A DNA stretch of 64,000 bases from Agreia pratensis (lineage in GTDB: Bacteria > Actinomycetota > Actinomycetes > Actinomycetales > Microbacteriaceae): contig NZ_FXAY01000004.1 of assembly GCF_900177685.1 (NCBI RefSeq), positions 248,001-312,000 of the forward strand. The letters run 5' to 3'. The position numbers and the translations under genes are program-made. The notes under the pieces were generated by a model. It did not search any database. It saw only the letters and a list, made by a program, of their open reading frames with translations, and had not been told where the DNA came from. Below are positions 1 to 10,696 of the stretch, piece after piece (position 1 is the stretch's first letter; every line of letters starts with the position of its first letter).

Positions 1-704
1 ATAGAACCGACGACGACCACGATCGCGCAGAGTGCGACGTCGTCCCATCGCATTCCCTCAAGCGAGCCCAACAGCCAGAACATCACACCGCGCGTCTCGT
101 CCGAGTCGGCGAAGGCGAAGATGATCAGCGAGGTGACGGCCGAAAAGAGCTGAGTGCTCGCGACCCCGGCGAGCACCACGCGATCTGTGCCGCCGCCAGA
201 CAGTCGCGCCAGCAGCAGAACGAGGCCGAACGCGATCAGTGCTCCGATGAACGCGCCGCCCGAGAGTCCTATCGCCGCGCCGCCCAGTCCCAGCACACCG
301 ATCACCACGGCGCCCGTCGATGCGCCCGACGAGATACCGAGGATGAACGGATCAGCCAGAGGGTTGCGCAGCAGCGACTGCATGATGACGCCGCAGAGTC
401 CCAGGCCGGCGCCGCACGCGGCGGCGACGAAGGCGCGGGGCAGACGTTCCTCCCAGACGATCGCGTTCTTCGATACCTTGACCGCGATGTCCGTGAACCC
501 GAGATGGTTGGTGACGATATCCCGCACGTTCACGAGCAGGATGTCCGCCGGTCCGAGCGTGATCGCCACACCGACCGAGACCAGCAGGAGAGCCAGTCCG
601 GCAAGCACGAGCATCGCTGCGATCACCGCCCTGCGCGAGCGTGAGGCCGACCGCGTCACGGGCGTCGTCGCGTCGTCGAGTGCCGGAGGCGGGGCGGTGC
701 TCAG
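1..704 (-). CDS. FecCD-family iron-chelate ABC permease (partial, 3' end beyond the window)
   Basis: This is the membrane permease of a siderophore, haem or cobalamin-type ABC importer. The reading frame is open from 704 to the left edge and encodes a leader segment, a first membrane span and the family stretch around RNPLADPFILGISSGAS, which is characteristic of FecCD/BtuC permeases. Only about 234 residues of the usual 330-350 are inside the window. Its lipoprotein partner lies immediately upstream on the same strand. No ATG, GTG or TTG sits at the junction. A CTG at 704-702 overlaps the TGA of the upstream gene as CTGA and has AAGGA six bases before it, giving the ordinary-looking N-terminus STAPPALDD. 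The first conventional in-frame start is GTG 659, which has no good ribosome site. I therefore place the start at CTG 704. The DtxR-like box at 1813-1831 points to an iron substrate; cobalamin cannot be excluded. Confidence 0.88.
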   Translation of the reverse strand, partial: MSTAPPPALDDATTPVTRSASRSRRAVIAAMLVLAGLALLLVSVGVAITLGPADILLVNVRDIVTNHLGFTDIAVKVSKNAIVWEERLPRAFVAAACGAGLGLCGVIMQSLLRNPLADPFILGISSGASTGAVVIGVLGLGGAAIGLSGGAFIGALIAFGLVLLLARLSGGGTDRVVLAGVASTQLFSAVTSLIIFAFADSDETRGVMFWLLGSLEGMRWDDVALCAIVVVVGS

Positions 705-1744
705 AGTTCGTCCTTGTGCTCGCGCAGCCAGGACTGGATCTTCTCGAGGCCGTCGACGAACCGGATCGACGGATTCAGTTCGGCGCCGTGAAGCACGATG
801 TATCGCTTATTGCGCACGGCATCGATCGTCTGGGTGAGCGGGTCCGATTCGAGGAAGCTGATCTTGTCGTCGAGACGGTCGCCGGGAAAACGGTCGCGCT
901 GCAGATCACCGAGCACGAGGACATGTGGATCCCTGTCGGCGACGGCCTCCCAGGTGGTGGCGGGCCAGTCCTCGGGAGAGCTCGAGAACACGTTGTCGAG
1001 GTCGACGGTCTTCGCGAGCAGGCCGGCCGCACTGAGTCCGCCGGCCATGTAGGGGGTCTTCGTGTCGGCAAACCAGAAAGCGACCGTCGCGCCGGCGAAA
1101 TCGACGCCTTCCGTCGCCGCGGCGGCCCGGGTCTTCAACCCGTCGATGAGTGTCGCGGCACGGTCGGGAACGTCGAAGATCGCGCCCAGTTCAGTGATCT
1201 CCTCATACAGTGCATCGATCGTGAGCGCATGGGTTCGGGTGCCACCGCCGTTGATGCTGATGCCGTTGTCGCAGTCTGTCGGAGAGAGGTAGCTGCCGAT
1301 GCCGGTCTCGGCGAAGCGCTCACGGCTGGCGACACCTCCCTGGGCGAAGTGCCGGCCGAACGAGGCGGTCACGAAGTCCGGATCCGTGCCCAGCACGACC
1401 TCGTAGCTCGGAGCGTTATCAGACAGACGCGGAACCCCTGAGTTCGCGGCAGCGAGTGAATCGAGCACGGGGTCGGTCCATGAGGCTGTTCCGACCAGGT
1501 GATCGGCGAGTCCCAGCGAGAGCAGGATCTCGGTGGAGTCCTGGTCGAGGGAGACGACGCGCTGCGGGGGCGCTGTGACGACGGTCTGGGTGCCGCAATT
1601 GTCGATGGTGAGTGGGTAGGTGGTCGATCCTTGTCCGGAGGTAGAGGTCGGGCTGGTCTCGACGGCCTCGGATGCGCCACACCCCGAGAGGCCGATGGCG
1701 AGAAGTGATGCGAGGGCAAGGGTGATGGCGGCGCGCTGCTGCAC
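701..1744 (-). CDS. Iron-siderophore-type ABC transporter substrate-binding lipoprotein
   Basis: This periplasmic-binding-type lipoprotein (347 aa) captures an Fe(III) chelate outside the membrane and delivers it to the permease that follows. The N-terminus is a lipoprotein signal with lipobox LSGC. The mature part carries the two-lobed helical-backbone fold typical of FepB/FhuD/BtuF, including PPQRVVSLDQDSTEILLSLG near residue 60 and the long linker helix region in the middle. It starts at GTG 1744 with GAAGGAG just upstream. Its stop codon overlaps the predicted CTG start of the permease, so the two are translationally coupled. A DtxR/IdeR-like operator lies about 70 bases upstream of the start, which predicts repression by iron. 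The substrate is not deducible from sequence. Confidence 0.9.
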   Translation of the reverse strand: MQQRAAITLALASLLAIGLSGCGASEAVETSPTSTSGQGSTTYPLTIDNCGTQTVVTAPPQRVVSLDQDSTEILLSLGLADHLVGTASWTDPVLDSLAAANSGVPRLSDNAPSYEVVLGTDPDFVTASFGRHFAQGGVASRERFAETGIGSYLSPTDCDNGISINGGGTRTHALTIDALYEEITELGAIFDVPDRAATLIDGLKTRAAAATEGVDFAGATVAFWFADTKTPYMAGGLSAAGLLAKTVDLDNVFSSSPEDWPATTWEAVADRDPHVLVLGDLQRDRFPGDRLDDKISFLESDPLTQTIDAVRNKRYIVLHGAELNPSIRFVDGLEKIQSWLREHKDEL

Positions 1745-1812
1745 GTCGGGCTCCTTCGTTCGGGTGGGGGAGTCAGGTCAGGGGCCGTATCGAACAACGA
1801 CGCCCGGCGAGA

Positions 1813-1831
1813 TAAGGATAGCCTTACCTGA
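1813..1831 (-). promoter_or_regulatory. Predicted DtxR/IdeR iron box of the siderophore importer
   Basis: Read on the minus strand the 19-mer is TCAGGTAAGGCTATCCTTA. By my alignment it matches 15 of 19 positions of the DtxR/IdeR consensus TTAGGTTAGGCTAACCTAA. It lies between the LysR-HTH gene and the binding-protein gene, about 70 bases before the latter's start, where an operator overlapping the promoter would be expected. Confidence 0.72.
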
Positions 1832-1846
1832 CTCACCACGCAGAAC

Positions 1847-2221
1847 TCAGCGAGATTGGCGGCGTTTCCCCACCCTCGGGGCTCCCTTGACGACGGGGGT
1901 TCGCCCCTTGCCCTTCGAGGCCTTCGCCTTTCCGCCCGCCTGGGGAGCCGTGATGGTGGAGTTTCCCGTCGATTTTGCGAGGTCTGCCGCTGCCTTCTCG
2001 GCGAATGCCACGCCCTCGGGGGTCAGAACAGTCGAGTCGGCGTCGTAGTCGAACAGCGGGTAGCCGAGGTTCTGCTCGAGCTGCTTGACCGCGGCGATCA
2101 TGCTCGAGCGTGGAATGCCCTCGATCTTGGCTGCTCTCGCGAAATGCAGCTCTTTCGCCGCCGTGATGAAGAGCTTGTTCAATCGATGGTCCACGAAATC
2201 CGTTCTGACCGCGCGCATCAC
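1847..2221 (-). CDS. LysR-type HTH-only small protein with basic tail
   Basis: The protein has 123-124 residues. Residues about 10-70 are a LysR-type winged helix-turn-helix (LNKLFITAAKELHFARAA through IAAVKQLEQNLGYPLFDY). The roughly 200-residue LysR effector-binding domain is absent. In its place is a 40-residue tail rich in Lys, Ala and Gly (GGKAKASKGKGRTP). The frame is intact with a clean stop, so this looks like a genuine short DNA-binding protein and not a broken LysR. Start codons GTG 2221 and ATG 2218 are adjacent. A TAATCT hexamer and a GGGAG site lie just upstream. The iron-uptake genes follow on the same strand after their own iron box. Its target is unknown; a nucleoid-like role is possible given the basic tail. 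Confidence 0.75.
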   Translation of the reverse strand: MMRAVRTDFVDHRLNKLFITAAKELHFARAAKIEGIPRSSMIAAVKQLEQNLGYPLFDYDADSTVLTPEGVAFAEKAAADLAKSTGNSTITAPQAGGKAKASKGKGRTPVVKGAPRVGKRRQSR

Positions 2222-2311
2222 CCGGTCGCTCCCAGATTACGCGTTGGCGCTTCACAACGCGGGAGTCGTATGTTGCTAGGCTGGCCGCACAAACGAATAT
2301 CGGGCCGACAT

Positions 2312-2556
2312 CACGCGATGCGGGAGAGCCCGCCGATCATCTCGGCAGGCACCGAAGGAGCAATTCTCCCCACCAATCTCTCAGGTACGTGTACCGCATC
2401 GAACAGGCCACTCTGAAAAGCGATTCGCGGAGCGAATCGGATCGAGTAGGCCGCCCGCGGCCGTATAGAGATCTGATAGCGAAGCGAATCCGCCCACGGT
2501 GAAAGCCGCTGCCATGCAGCGTCGAAACTCTCAGGCACAGATGACAGAGGGGGAGT
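2312..2556 (+). ncRNA. Tandem glycine riboswitch (gcvT leader)
   Basis: Two glycine-aptamer copies precede gcvT. The first runs from about 2312 (gcgggagag) through CTCTCAGG near 2381 to ACTCTGAAAA near 2419. The second runs from about 2468 (ATCTGATAGCG) through AACTCTCAGGCACAGATGACAGAGG to 2556. CTCTCAGG(C/T)A and GACAGAGG are the conserved cores of this class. The linker between them, with GC-rich repeats around 2421-2467, is longer than in many tandem switches. In known systems glycine binding turns on the cleavage operon. After the second aptamer, GAGTTCT (2553-2559) is complementary to AGAACTC (2608-2614), which lies next to the ribosome site and start of gcvT; that pairing could form the translational off-state. 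The 393-base gap between genes (2222-2614) is largely filled by this element. Confidence 0.9.
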
Positions 2557-2614
2557 TCTTGACTGCTCGGGTCCGCGCCCGGGTCCGCAATGCCCACTGC
2601 GCCTTGGAGAACTC

Positions 2615-3763
2615 GTGACCGATAGACATTCCCCGCTCAACCGCATCCATGTCGCGGCCGGAGCCAGCTTCACCGACTTCGCCGGCTGGCAGATGCCCGT
2701 GCGCTACTCGAGCGACCTCGCCGAGCATCACGCAGTGCGCACGGCCGCGGGCATCTTCGACCTCTCTCACATGGGCGAGATCTTCGTCGTGGGACCCGAG
2801 GCGTCAGACGCTCTCGACTACGCGCTCGCCGGCAAGCTGTCGGCGACGACGGTCGGGCAGGCGAAATACAGCATGCTGCTCGACCGCTCGGGCGGAATCA
2901 TCGACGATGTGGTCGTCTATCGCACGGGTGACGACCGCTTCATGGTCGTGGCCAATGCCTCGAATAGAGAGGTCGTCGCCGCAGAGTTGCTCGAGCGCAC
3001 TTCGCCGTTCGAGTGCGAGGTCTTCGATGAGAGCGACGAGCTCGCCCTCATCGCCGTTCAGGGTCCGCGCTCGCGCGAGATCCTCGTCGCCACAGACGGC
3101 TTCGCCATCGAAGGCAGCCACCCTGACGGCCGCGACGTCGGCGAGAAGCTCGGCGAGCTCAAGTACTACAGGGCTCTGTCTGGATCGTTCCGCACGCAGC
3201 CCGTGCTGATCGCCCGCACCGGCTACACCGGTGAAGACGGCTTCGAGCTCTACGTCAGCCCGGATCACGCCGAAGAGCTCTGGAACGCGCTCACCGAAGC
3301 CGGAACGCCGCTCGGACTCGTTCCCGCCGGGCTCGCGAGCCGCGACACGCTTCGCCTCGAAGCGGGCATGCCGCTCTACGGTCACGAACTCGGAACCGAG
3401 ACATTCCCCGTGCAGGCGGGCCTCGGCCGCGTCGTCGCCACGGCGACGAAGGGCGACTTCGTCGGTCGCGAGGCGGTCGAGGCCGGCCCCGCTCCGGATG
3501 CGCGCACGCTGGTCGGCCTGGTCGCCGACGGCAAGCGGGCCGCGCGTGCAGACTACGAGATCTTCGCCTCCGACGACTCCACCGATGCCATCGGCGTCGT
3601 GACGAGCGGCGCCCTGTCGCCGACCCTCGGCATCCCGATCGCCATGGCGTATGTCGACGCGTCGTTCGCGACGCCCGACACTGTGGTCAGTATCGACATC
3701 CGCGGCAAGCGCCTGAGCTACCGCGTCACTTCCCTCCCGTTCTACCGCGCGAAGAAAGACTGA
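2615..3763 (+). CDS. gcvT: Glycine cleavage system T protein (aminomethyltransferase)
   Basis: GcvT transfers the methylene group from the aminomethyl-lipoyl arm of GcvH to tetrahydrofolate, releasing ammonia. The product has 382 residues, near the family norm. It shows the N-terminal [11 protein letters not shown] and FDLSHMGEI segments, the folate-binding region around [14 protein letters not shown], and [14 protein letters not shown] at about residues 200-215. It starts at GTG 2615 with TTGGAGA upstream; that ribosome site can pair with riboswitch sequence. It is the first gene of gcvT-gcvH-gcvP and is followed after 4 bases by gcvH. A lipoamide dehydrogenase (L protein) gene is not in the window. 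Confidence 0.97.
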   Translation: MTDRHSPLNRIHVAAGASFTDFAGWQMPVRYSSDLAEHHAVRTAAGIFDLSHMGEIFVVGPEASDALDYALAGKLSATTVGQAKYSMLLDRSGGIIDDVVVYRTGDDRFMVVANASNREVVAAELLERTSPFECEVFDESDELALIAVQGPRSREILVATDGFAIEGSHPDGRDVGEKLGELKYYRALSGSFRTQPVLIARTGYTGEDGFELYVSPDHAEELWNALTEAGTPLGLVPAGLASRDTLRLEAGMPLYGHELGTETFPVQAGLGRVVATATKGDFVGREAVEAGPAPDARTLVGLVADGKRAARADYEIFASDDSTDAIGVVTSGALSPTLGIPIAMAYVDASFATPDTVVSIDIRGKRLSYRVTSLPFYRAKKD

Positions 3764-3767
3764 ACCC

Positions 3768-4139
3768 ATGGCTACCGAAAACGAACTGCAGTACACCAGC
3801 GAGCACGAATGGGTGCTCGTCGAGGGCACCACCGCCACCGTCGGCATCACCGCTTATGCGGCCGAGAAGCTGGGTGACGTCGTCTTCGTCGACCTGCCCG
3901 ACGTGGGAACGTCGCTGGCGAACGGCTCGATCGTCGGCGAGATCGAGTCGACGAAGTCGGTGGGCGAACTCTTCGCTCCCGTCGACGGCACGGTGCTCGA
4001 GAAGAACTCCGCCGTCGAAGACACTCCCGAGCTCGTCAATAGCGACCCGCTCGGCGAGGGCTGGCTCATCAAGATCGAATTCACCGAACTGCCGCCGCTG
4101 CTGTCGTTCGACGAGTACACCGCACTGCTGGGGGAGTAG
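3768..4139 (+). CDS. gcvH: Glycine cleavage system H protein
   Basis: GcvH is the small lipoyl carrier that shuttles the aminomethyl group from GcvP to GcvT. It has 123 residues, the usual size. The lipoylation site is Lys63 within [12 protein letters not shown], and YTSEHEWV near the N-terminus is a family hallmark. It sits between gcvT and gcvP with gaps of only a few bases, so all three are expressed from the riboswitch-controlled transcript. Confidence 0.97.
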   Translation: MATENELQYTSEHEWVLVEGTTATVGITAYAAEKLGDVVFVDLPDVGTSLANGSIVGEIESTKSVGELFAPVDGTVLEKNSAVEDTPELVNSDPLGEGWLIKIEFTELPPLLSFDEYTALLGE

Positions 4140-4146
4140 CACACCG

Positions 4147-7032
<2,886 letters not shown>

Positions 7033-7060
7033 GAGACGGCGTCAGTTTCGAGACGTGCGG

Positions 7061-7066
7061 TAGCCT
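7061..7066 (+). promoter_or_regulatory. -10 hexamer, leaderless promoter
   Basis: TAGCCT lies 6 bases before ATG 7073, a spacing that puts the transcription start on or next to the start codon. No ribosome site is visible. Confidence 0.5.
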
Positions 7067-7072
7067 CTCAGC

Positions 7073-7918
7073 ATGGCGAGACGATTTGCGATACAACGCG
7101 GCCGGATTTCGATGATGGCAGCGGTGGCGCTGGGCTCTCTCGCCCTCGTCATCGCTCCGGCGACGGTCGCAAACGCCGAAGTCTTCTATGACGAGGGCGG
7201 GTGTGTGGTGCAGCAGGTCACAGACGGTGCGCCCGCGGGTGGCAGCCAGTGCCCGGGAGTCGACTTCGGTGGAACGAGCATGGGGCAGGCCGCTTTTATG
7301 GGTGCCAACCTCGCCGGGGCCAACCTGTCGGGATCGAAGCTGCAGGCCGCGAACTTCACGGGTGCGAACATCGAGGGCGCCGATTTCACCGACGCCCAGA
7401 TCGAAGGTGCCGATTTCACCGACTCCGGCATCCTGCCCGGAACGATCACCGTCGAGGCGGCCGACGCGAGCGGTGCTCCTGTCGATTTCGCACCGGTGGT
7501 GCCGGCCGGTCTGACCGCGGGAGACTGTTTGATCGTCGACGTTCCGGTCGTTTCGGGCACCGTGTTTCCGGTTGGTGATTCCGGCATGGTCTGCAAGTTC
7601 TCGTCGTCGAACGGCACCGCGATCGCCGTCGTCAAGATCCAAGTGACTCCCCATCCCGAGCAGACCGAGGCGCCCACGCCGCTCTTCACCGATGAGCCGG
7701 GCGCGACGGGGTCTACTGGCCCCGCAGGCACCGCGGCTTCGACGAGGCAGCCGACAGACTGGGGGCTCATCGCCGCAGTCGGTGGAGGCGCCATCGTGGT
7801 ACTCGCGCTCGGTGTCGCGGCTATGATCATCTCGCGACGCAGACCCGCTGTCGCGACCGGTGACGACGGCGTCGAGTCAGACGAAGACAACGACGAGCCG
7901 AAGACGCCCGGAGCCTAG
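7073..7918 (+). CDS. Secreted, membrane-anchored pentapeptide-repeat protein
   Basis: The 281-residue protein has a signal peptide (basic start, then a hydrophobic run ending in ATVANA at about residue 36). An extracellular region follows with roughly ten tandem A(N/D)(L/F)xx pentapeptides at about residues 75-120. Next come a domain with two further cysteines (GDCLIVDV and SGMVCKF), a Pro/Thr-rich linker, one membrane span near residues 228-252 and an acidic cytoplasmic tail. The layout is that of a cell-surface protein displaying a short right-handed beta-helix, with type I topology. Pentapeptide proteins are usually cytoplasmic (for example gyrase mimics), so this location is unusual. The stop overlaps that of the convergent CPBP gene in the tetramer CTAG. 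Function unknown. Confidence 0.85.
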   Translation: MARRFAIQRGRISMMAAVALGSLALVIAPATVANAEVFYDEGGCVVQQVTDGAPAGGSQCPGVDFGGTSMGQAAFMGANLAGANLSGSKLQAANFTGANIEGADFTDAQIEGADFTDSGILPGTITVEAADASGAPVDFAPVVPAGLTAGDCLIVDVPVVSGTVFPVGDSGMVCKFSSSNGTAIAVVKIQVTPHPEQTEAPTPLFTDEPGATGSTGPAGTAASTRQPTDWGLIAAVGGGAIVVLALGVAAMIISRRRPAVATGDDGVESDEDNDEPKTPGA

Positions 7919-8703
7919 CTCAGCCGAAAGAGTCCCGGAAAGGTCGAGAGCGCCCACGCGTAGCCGACGAACGAGGCGATGTCGATGATCCAGTGGGCGA
8001 TGACGAGCGGCATCGTGCGGCCCCAACGCGTGTAGCACCAGCCGAAGACGATTCCCATGACGACGTTGCCGAAGAACGGTCCGATGCCCTGGTAGAGGTG
8101 ATAACTGCCTCGCAGCACCGCCGCCGACAGGATGATCTGCCATTGGCCCCATCCGAGCTGCCTCAGTCGGGTGAAGAGGTAGCCCACGACGATCAACTCT
8201 TCCGTGAGCGCTGCCCTGAGTGCTGAGGCGATCAGCACAGGAACCGTCCACCAGTATGCGTCGATGGGAGCGGGAACGACATTGACGGTGATGCCCGCGG
8301 CTCGACCGATGAAGTAGAGCGCTATCCCTGGCACTCCGATGACGAGAACGAGCAGAAGCCCGCGGGCGGAGTCTCGAGCGGGAGTGCGGAGATCGAAGCC
8401 GATCCGCCGGAACGGGTTCGGTCCGGAGATCGCCAGCAGATACAAGACGAGGGCCACGGGCACCAGGTCGAAAAATATGGCGAGCGACTGGTACGTGAAG
8501 TCGAGCCATTCGCGGGTGCTCTGCGCCGAGTTCAGGGCCGTCGACTGGCTCGCTAGCGGGGTGTCGTCGGTGAGTTTGGCGACAAGACTCACGATCGAGT
8601 ACACGGCGGATGCTCCGAGCGACAGCCCGAGAACGATCGCGATCTCCCAGGTCAGGCGTCGTCGGCGCGTGATACGCCACGGGCGGGGAATCGGTTGAGG
8701 CAC
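7915..8703 (-). CDS. CPBP family intramembrane glutamic endopeptidase
   Basis: This polytopic membrane protein belongs to the Abi/CPBP (Rce1-like) protease family. The motif EELIVVGYLFTRL supplies the paired glutamates, and YHLYQGIGPFFGN supplies the second motif with its His. About seven hydrophobic segments are present. I place the start at GTG 8703 because AGAAAGAG lies just upstream, giving 262 residues. The frame stays open to GTG 8778, which would add a 25-residue non-conserved extension. Members process prenylated or peptide substrates or act in bacteriocin immunity; the substrate here is unknown. A second CPBP-like gene starts at the far end of the window. Confidence 0.85.
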   Translation of the reverse strand: MPQPIPRPWRITRRRRLTWEIAIVLGLSLGASAVYSIVSLVAKLTDDTPLASQSTALNSAQSTREWLDFTYQSLAIFFDLVPVALVLYLLAISGPNPFRRIGFDLRTPARDSARGLLLVLVIGVPGIALYFIGRAAGITVNVVPAPIDAYWWTVPVLIASALRAALTEELIVVGYLFTRLRQLGWGQWQIILSAAVLRGSYHLYQGIGPFFGNVVMGIVFGWCYTRWGRTMPLVIAHWIIDIASFVGYAWALSTFPGLFRLS

Positions 8704-8933
8704 ACGTGCTCTTTCTTGCGTCGGCTGGCCCAGATGGAGGGAAAATTGTGCGTGCGGCACAAAGAATGCCGATTTCACGTTTCTAGTGTGTAACTTTTTC
8801 CTGCTGGATTTGGCAGGAACCCAGCCCCCTTTTAGGGTACTGGGTAGTCAGCCACGCGACTGATCACCTTTCGGGTGCCTCCGAGAACGTCGGGCGGGCA
8901 TCCGGTAGCCCAAGAAAGTCCTCAGGAGGAAAA

Positions 8934-10553
8934 TTGAAAATCAGACGCATTGGCATCGGGGCTATCGCCCTCGCCGCGGCCAGCGCCCTTGTGCTGTCCG
9001 GTTGTGCCACGGGTGGAGACACGCCCAGCACGAGCTCCAGCGGTGACAGCTCGGCGATCGTTTCGACCAACGGATCAGAGCCGCAGAACCCCTTGATCCC
9101 CACCAACACGACGGAGACAGGCGGCGGCAAGATCGTCGATGCCCTCTTTGCAGGACTGGTCTACTACGACGAGAAGGGTGCGCCCGTCAATGACGTCGCG
9201 GAGTCCATCGAGTCAACCGATGCCCAGAACTACACGGTGAAGATCAAGTCCGGCCTGAAATTCACTAACGGTGACCCCGTCGATGCGGCTTCGTTCGTCG
9301 ATGCATGGCAGTACGGTGCTCTCCTCAGCAATGCGCAGGGAAGCAGCTACTTCTTCGCTGACATCGAAGGCTACAGCGACTCGGCTGACAGCCCCCTGAC
9401 CGGACTGGTCGTCGTCGACGACACCACGTTCACGATCAAGCTCAGCACCCCGCAGTCCGACTTCCCGCTGCGGCTCGGCTACTCGGCCTTCTACCCGCTG
9501 CCCAAGTCGGCCTATGCCGACATGAAGGCGTTCGGCGAGAACCCGATCGGCAACGGACCTTACAAGTTCGCATCCGACACCGCCTGGCAGCACAACGTGC
9601 AGGTCGACCTCGTCGCGAACCCCGACTACACGGGAGGACGGGCAGCCAAGAACGGCGGCCTGAAGATCGTCTTCTACGCGAACCAGGATGCCGCGTACTC
9701 TGACCTGCTCGGTGGAAACCTCGACGTTCTCGATGCCATCCCTGACAGCCAGTTCGCCAACTACAAGACCGACCTCGGTGACCGTGCGGTCAACCAGCCG
9801 GCCGCGATCTTCCAGTCGTTCACGATCCCGAACCGTCTTGCCCACCTCGGTGGCAAAGAGGGACAGCTGCGTCGAGCGGCCATCTCGATGGCTATCGACC
9901 GTGAAGAGATCACCAAGGTGATCTTCGAGGGAACGCGCACCCCCGCGTCTGACTTCACCTCTCCCGTCATCGACGGTTGGACCGACTCGCTCAAGGGCGC
10001 CGACGTTCTGAAGTTCGACCCGGACGAGGCCAAGAAGCTGTGGGCCGAGGCCGACAAGATCTCCCCGTGGGAGGGCTCGTTCCAGATCGGCTACAACTCC
10101 GATGGCGGACACGCGGGATGGGTCGACGCTGTTACACAGGGTCTCAAGAACAACCTGGGAATCGACGCCACAGGGGCGCCGTACCCGACGTTCAAGGAAC
10201 TGCTGACCGATGAAGACAACCGCACCATTCAGACTGCATTCCGCAGCGGATGGCAGGCTGACTACCCGGGTCTGTTCAACTTCCTCAGCCCGCTCTACCA
10301 GACCGGTGCCGGATCGAACTACGGCGACTACTCCAACCCCGACTTCGACGCACTTCTGAAGAAGGGCGCGTCGGAGACGGACGCGGATGCAGCCAACAAG
10401 GACTACGAGGCGGCTCAGGAGATTCTCCTGACTGACCTTCCTGTCATCCCGTTGTGGTACTCCAACGTCGTTGGCGGACACAGCGAGCAGGTGTCGAACG
10501 TGAAGTTCGGCTGGAACTCGGTGCCCCTCTACTACGAGGTCACCAAGAAATAA
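8934..10553 (+). CDS. Peptide ABC transporter substrate-binding lipoprotein (DppA/OppA family 5)
   Basis: This binding protein of 539 residues captures oligopeptides or dipeptides outside the membrane for the permease and ATPase encoded downstream. The signal peptide ends in the lipobox LSGCA. The family-5 fold is shown by the segments LIPTNTTETGGGKIVDALF, the region NGDPVDAASFVDAW, and AISMAIDREEIT near residue 315. The start is TTG 8934, supported by a perfect AGGAGGAAAA immediately upstream. A 16-bp perfect hairpin separates it from the permease genes, consistent with higher expression of the binding protein than of the membrane part. The ligand is not predictable from sequence. Confidence 0.93.
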   Translation: MKIRRIGIGAIALAAASALVLSGCATGGDTPSTSSSGDSSAIVSTNGSEPQNPLIPTNTTETGGGKIVDALFAGLVYYDEKGAPVNDVAESIESTDAQNYTVKIKSGLKFTNGDPVDAASFVDAWQYGALLSNAQGSSYFFADIEGYSDSADSPLTGLVVVDDTTFTIKLSTPQSDFPLRLGYSAFYPLPKSAYADMKAFGENPIGNGPYKFASDTAWQHNVQVDLVANPDYTGGRAAKNGGLKIVFYANQDAAYSDLLGGNLDVLDAIPDSQFANYKTDLGDRAVNQPAAIFQSFTIPNRLAHLGGKEGQLRRAAISMAIDREEITKVIFEGTRTPASDFTSPVIDGWTDSLKGADVLKFDPDEAKKLWAEADKISPWEGSFQIGYNSDGGHAGWVDAVTQGLKNNLGIDATGAPYPTFKELLTDEDNRTIQTAFRSGWQADYPGLFNFLSPLYQTGAGSNYGDYSNPDFDALLKKGASETDADAANKDYEAAQEILLTDLPVIPLWYSNVVGGHSEQVSNVKFGWNSVPLYYEVTKK

Positions 10554-10564
10554 GTCTGCTCATC

Positions 10565-10600
10565 GTGTGGGGCGGCAGCGTTTGCGCTGCCGCCCCACAC
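10565..10600 (+). terminator. Strong hairpin between binding protein and permease genes (partial terminator or RNA stabiliser)
   Basis: GTGTGGGGCGGCAGCG (10565-10580), loop TTTG, and the exact reverse complement (10585-10600) form a perfect 16-bp stem. No U-tract follows. Its place inside a transport operon suggests transcript attenuation or 3'-end protection of the binding-protein mRNA. Confidence 0.65.
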
Positions 10601-10696
10601 GCAAGCTGTACCCTTGCTTCGACGTGTGCGGCGACGCACCAGTTAGGTGACTCAACTCGAATGTGCACAATGCCCGAACCGGGGATGTAGCGAAAC

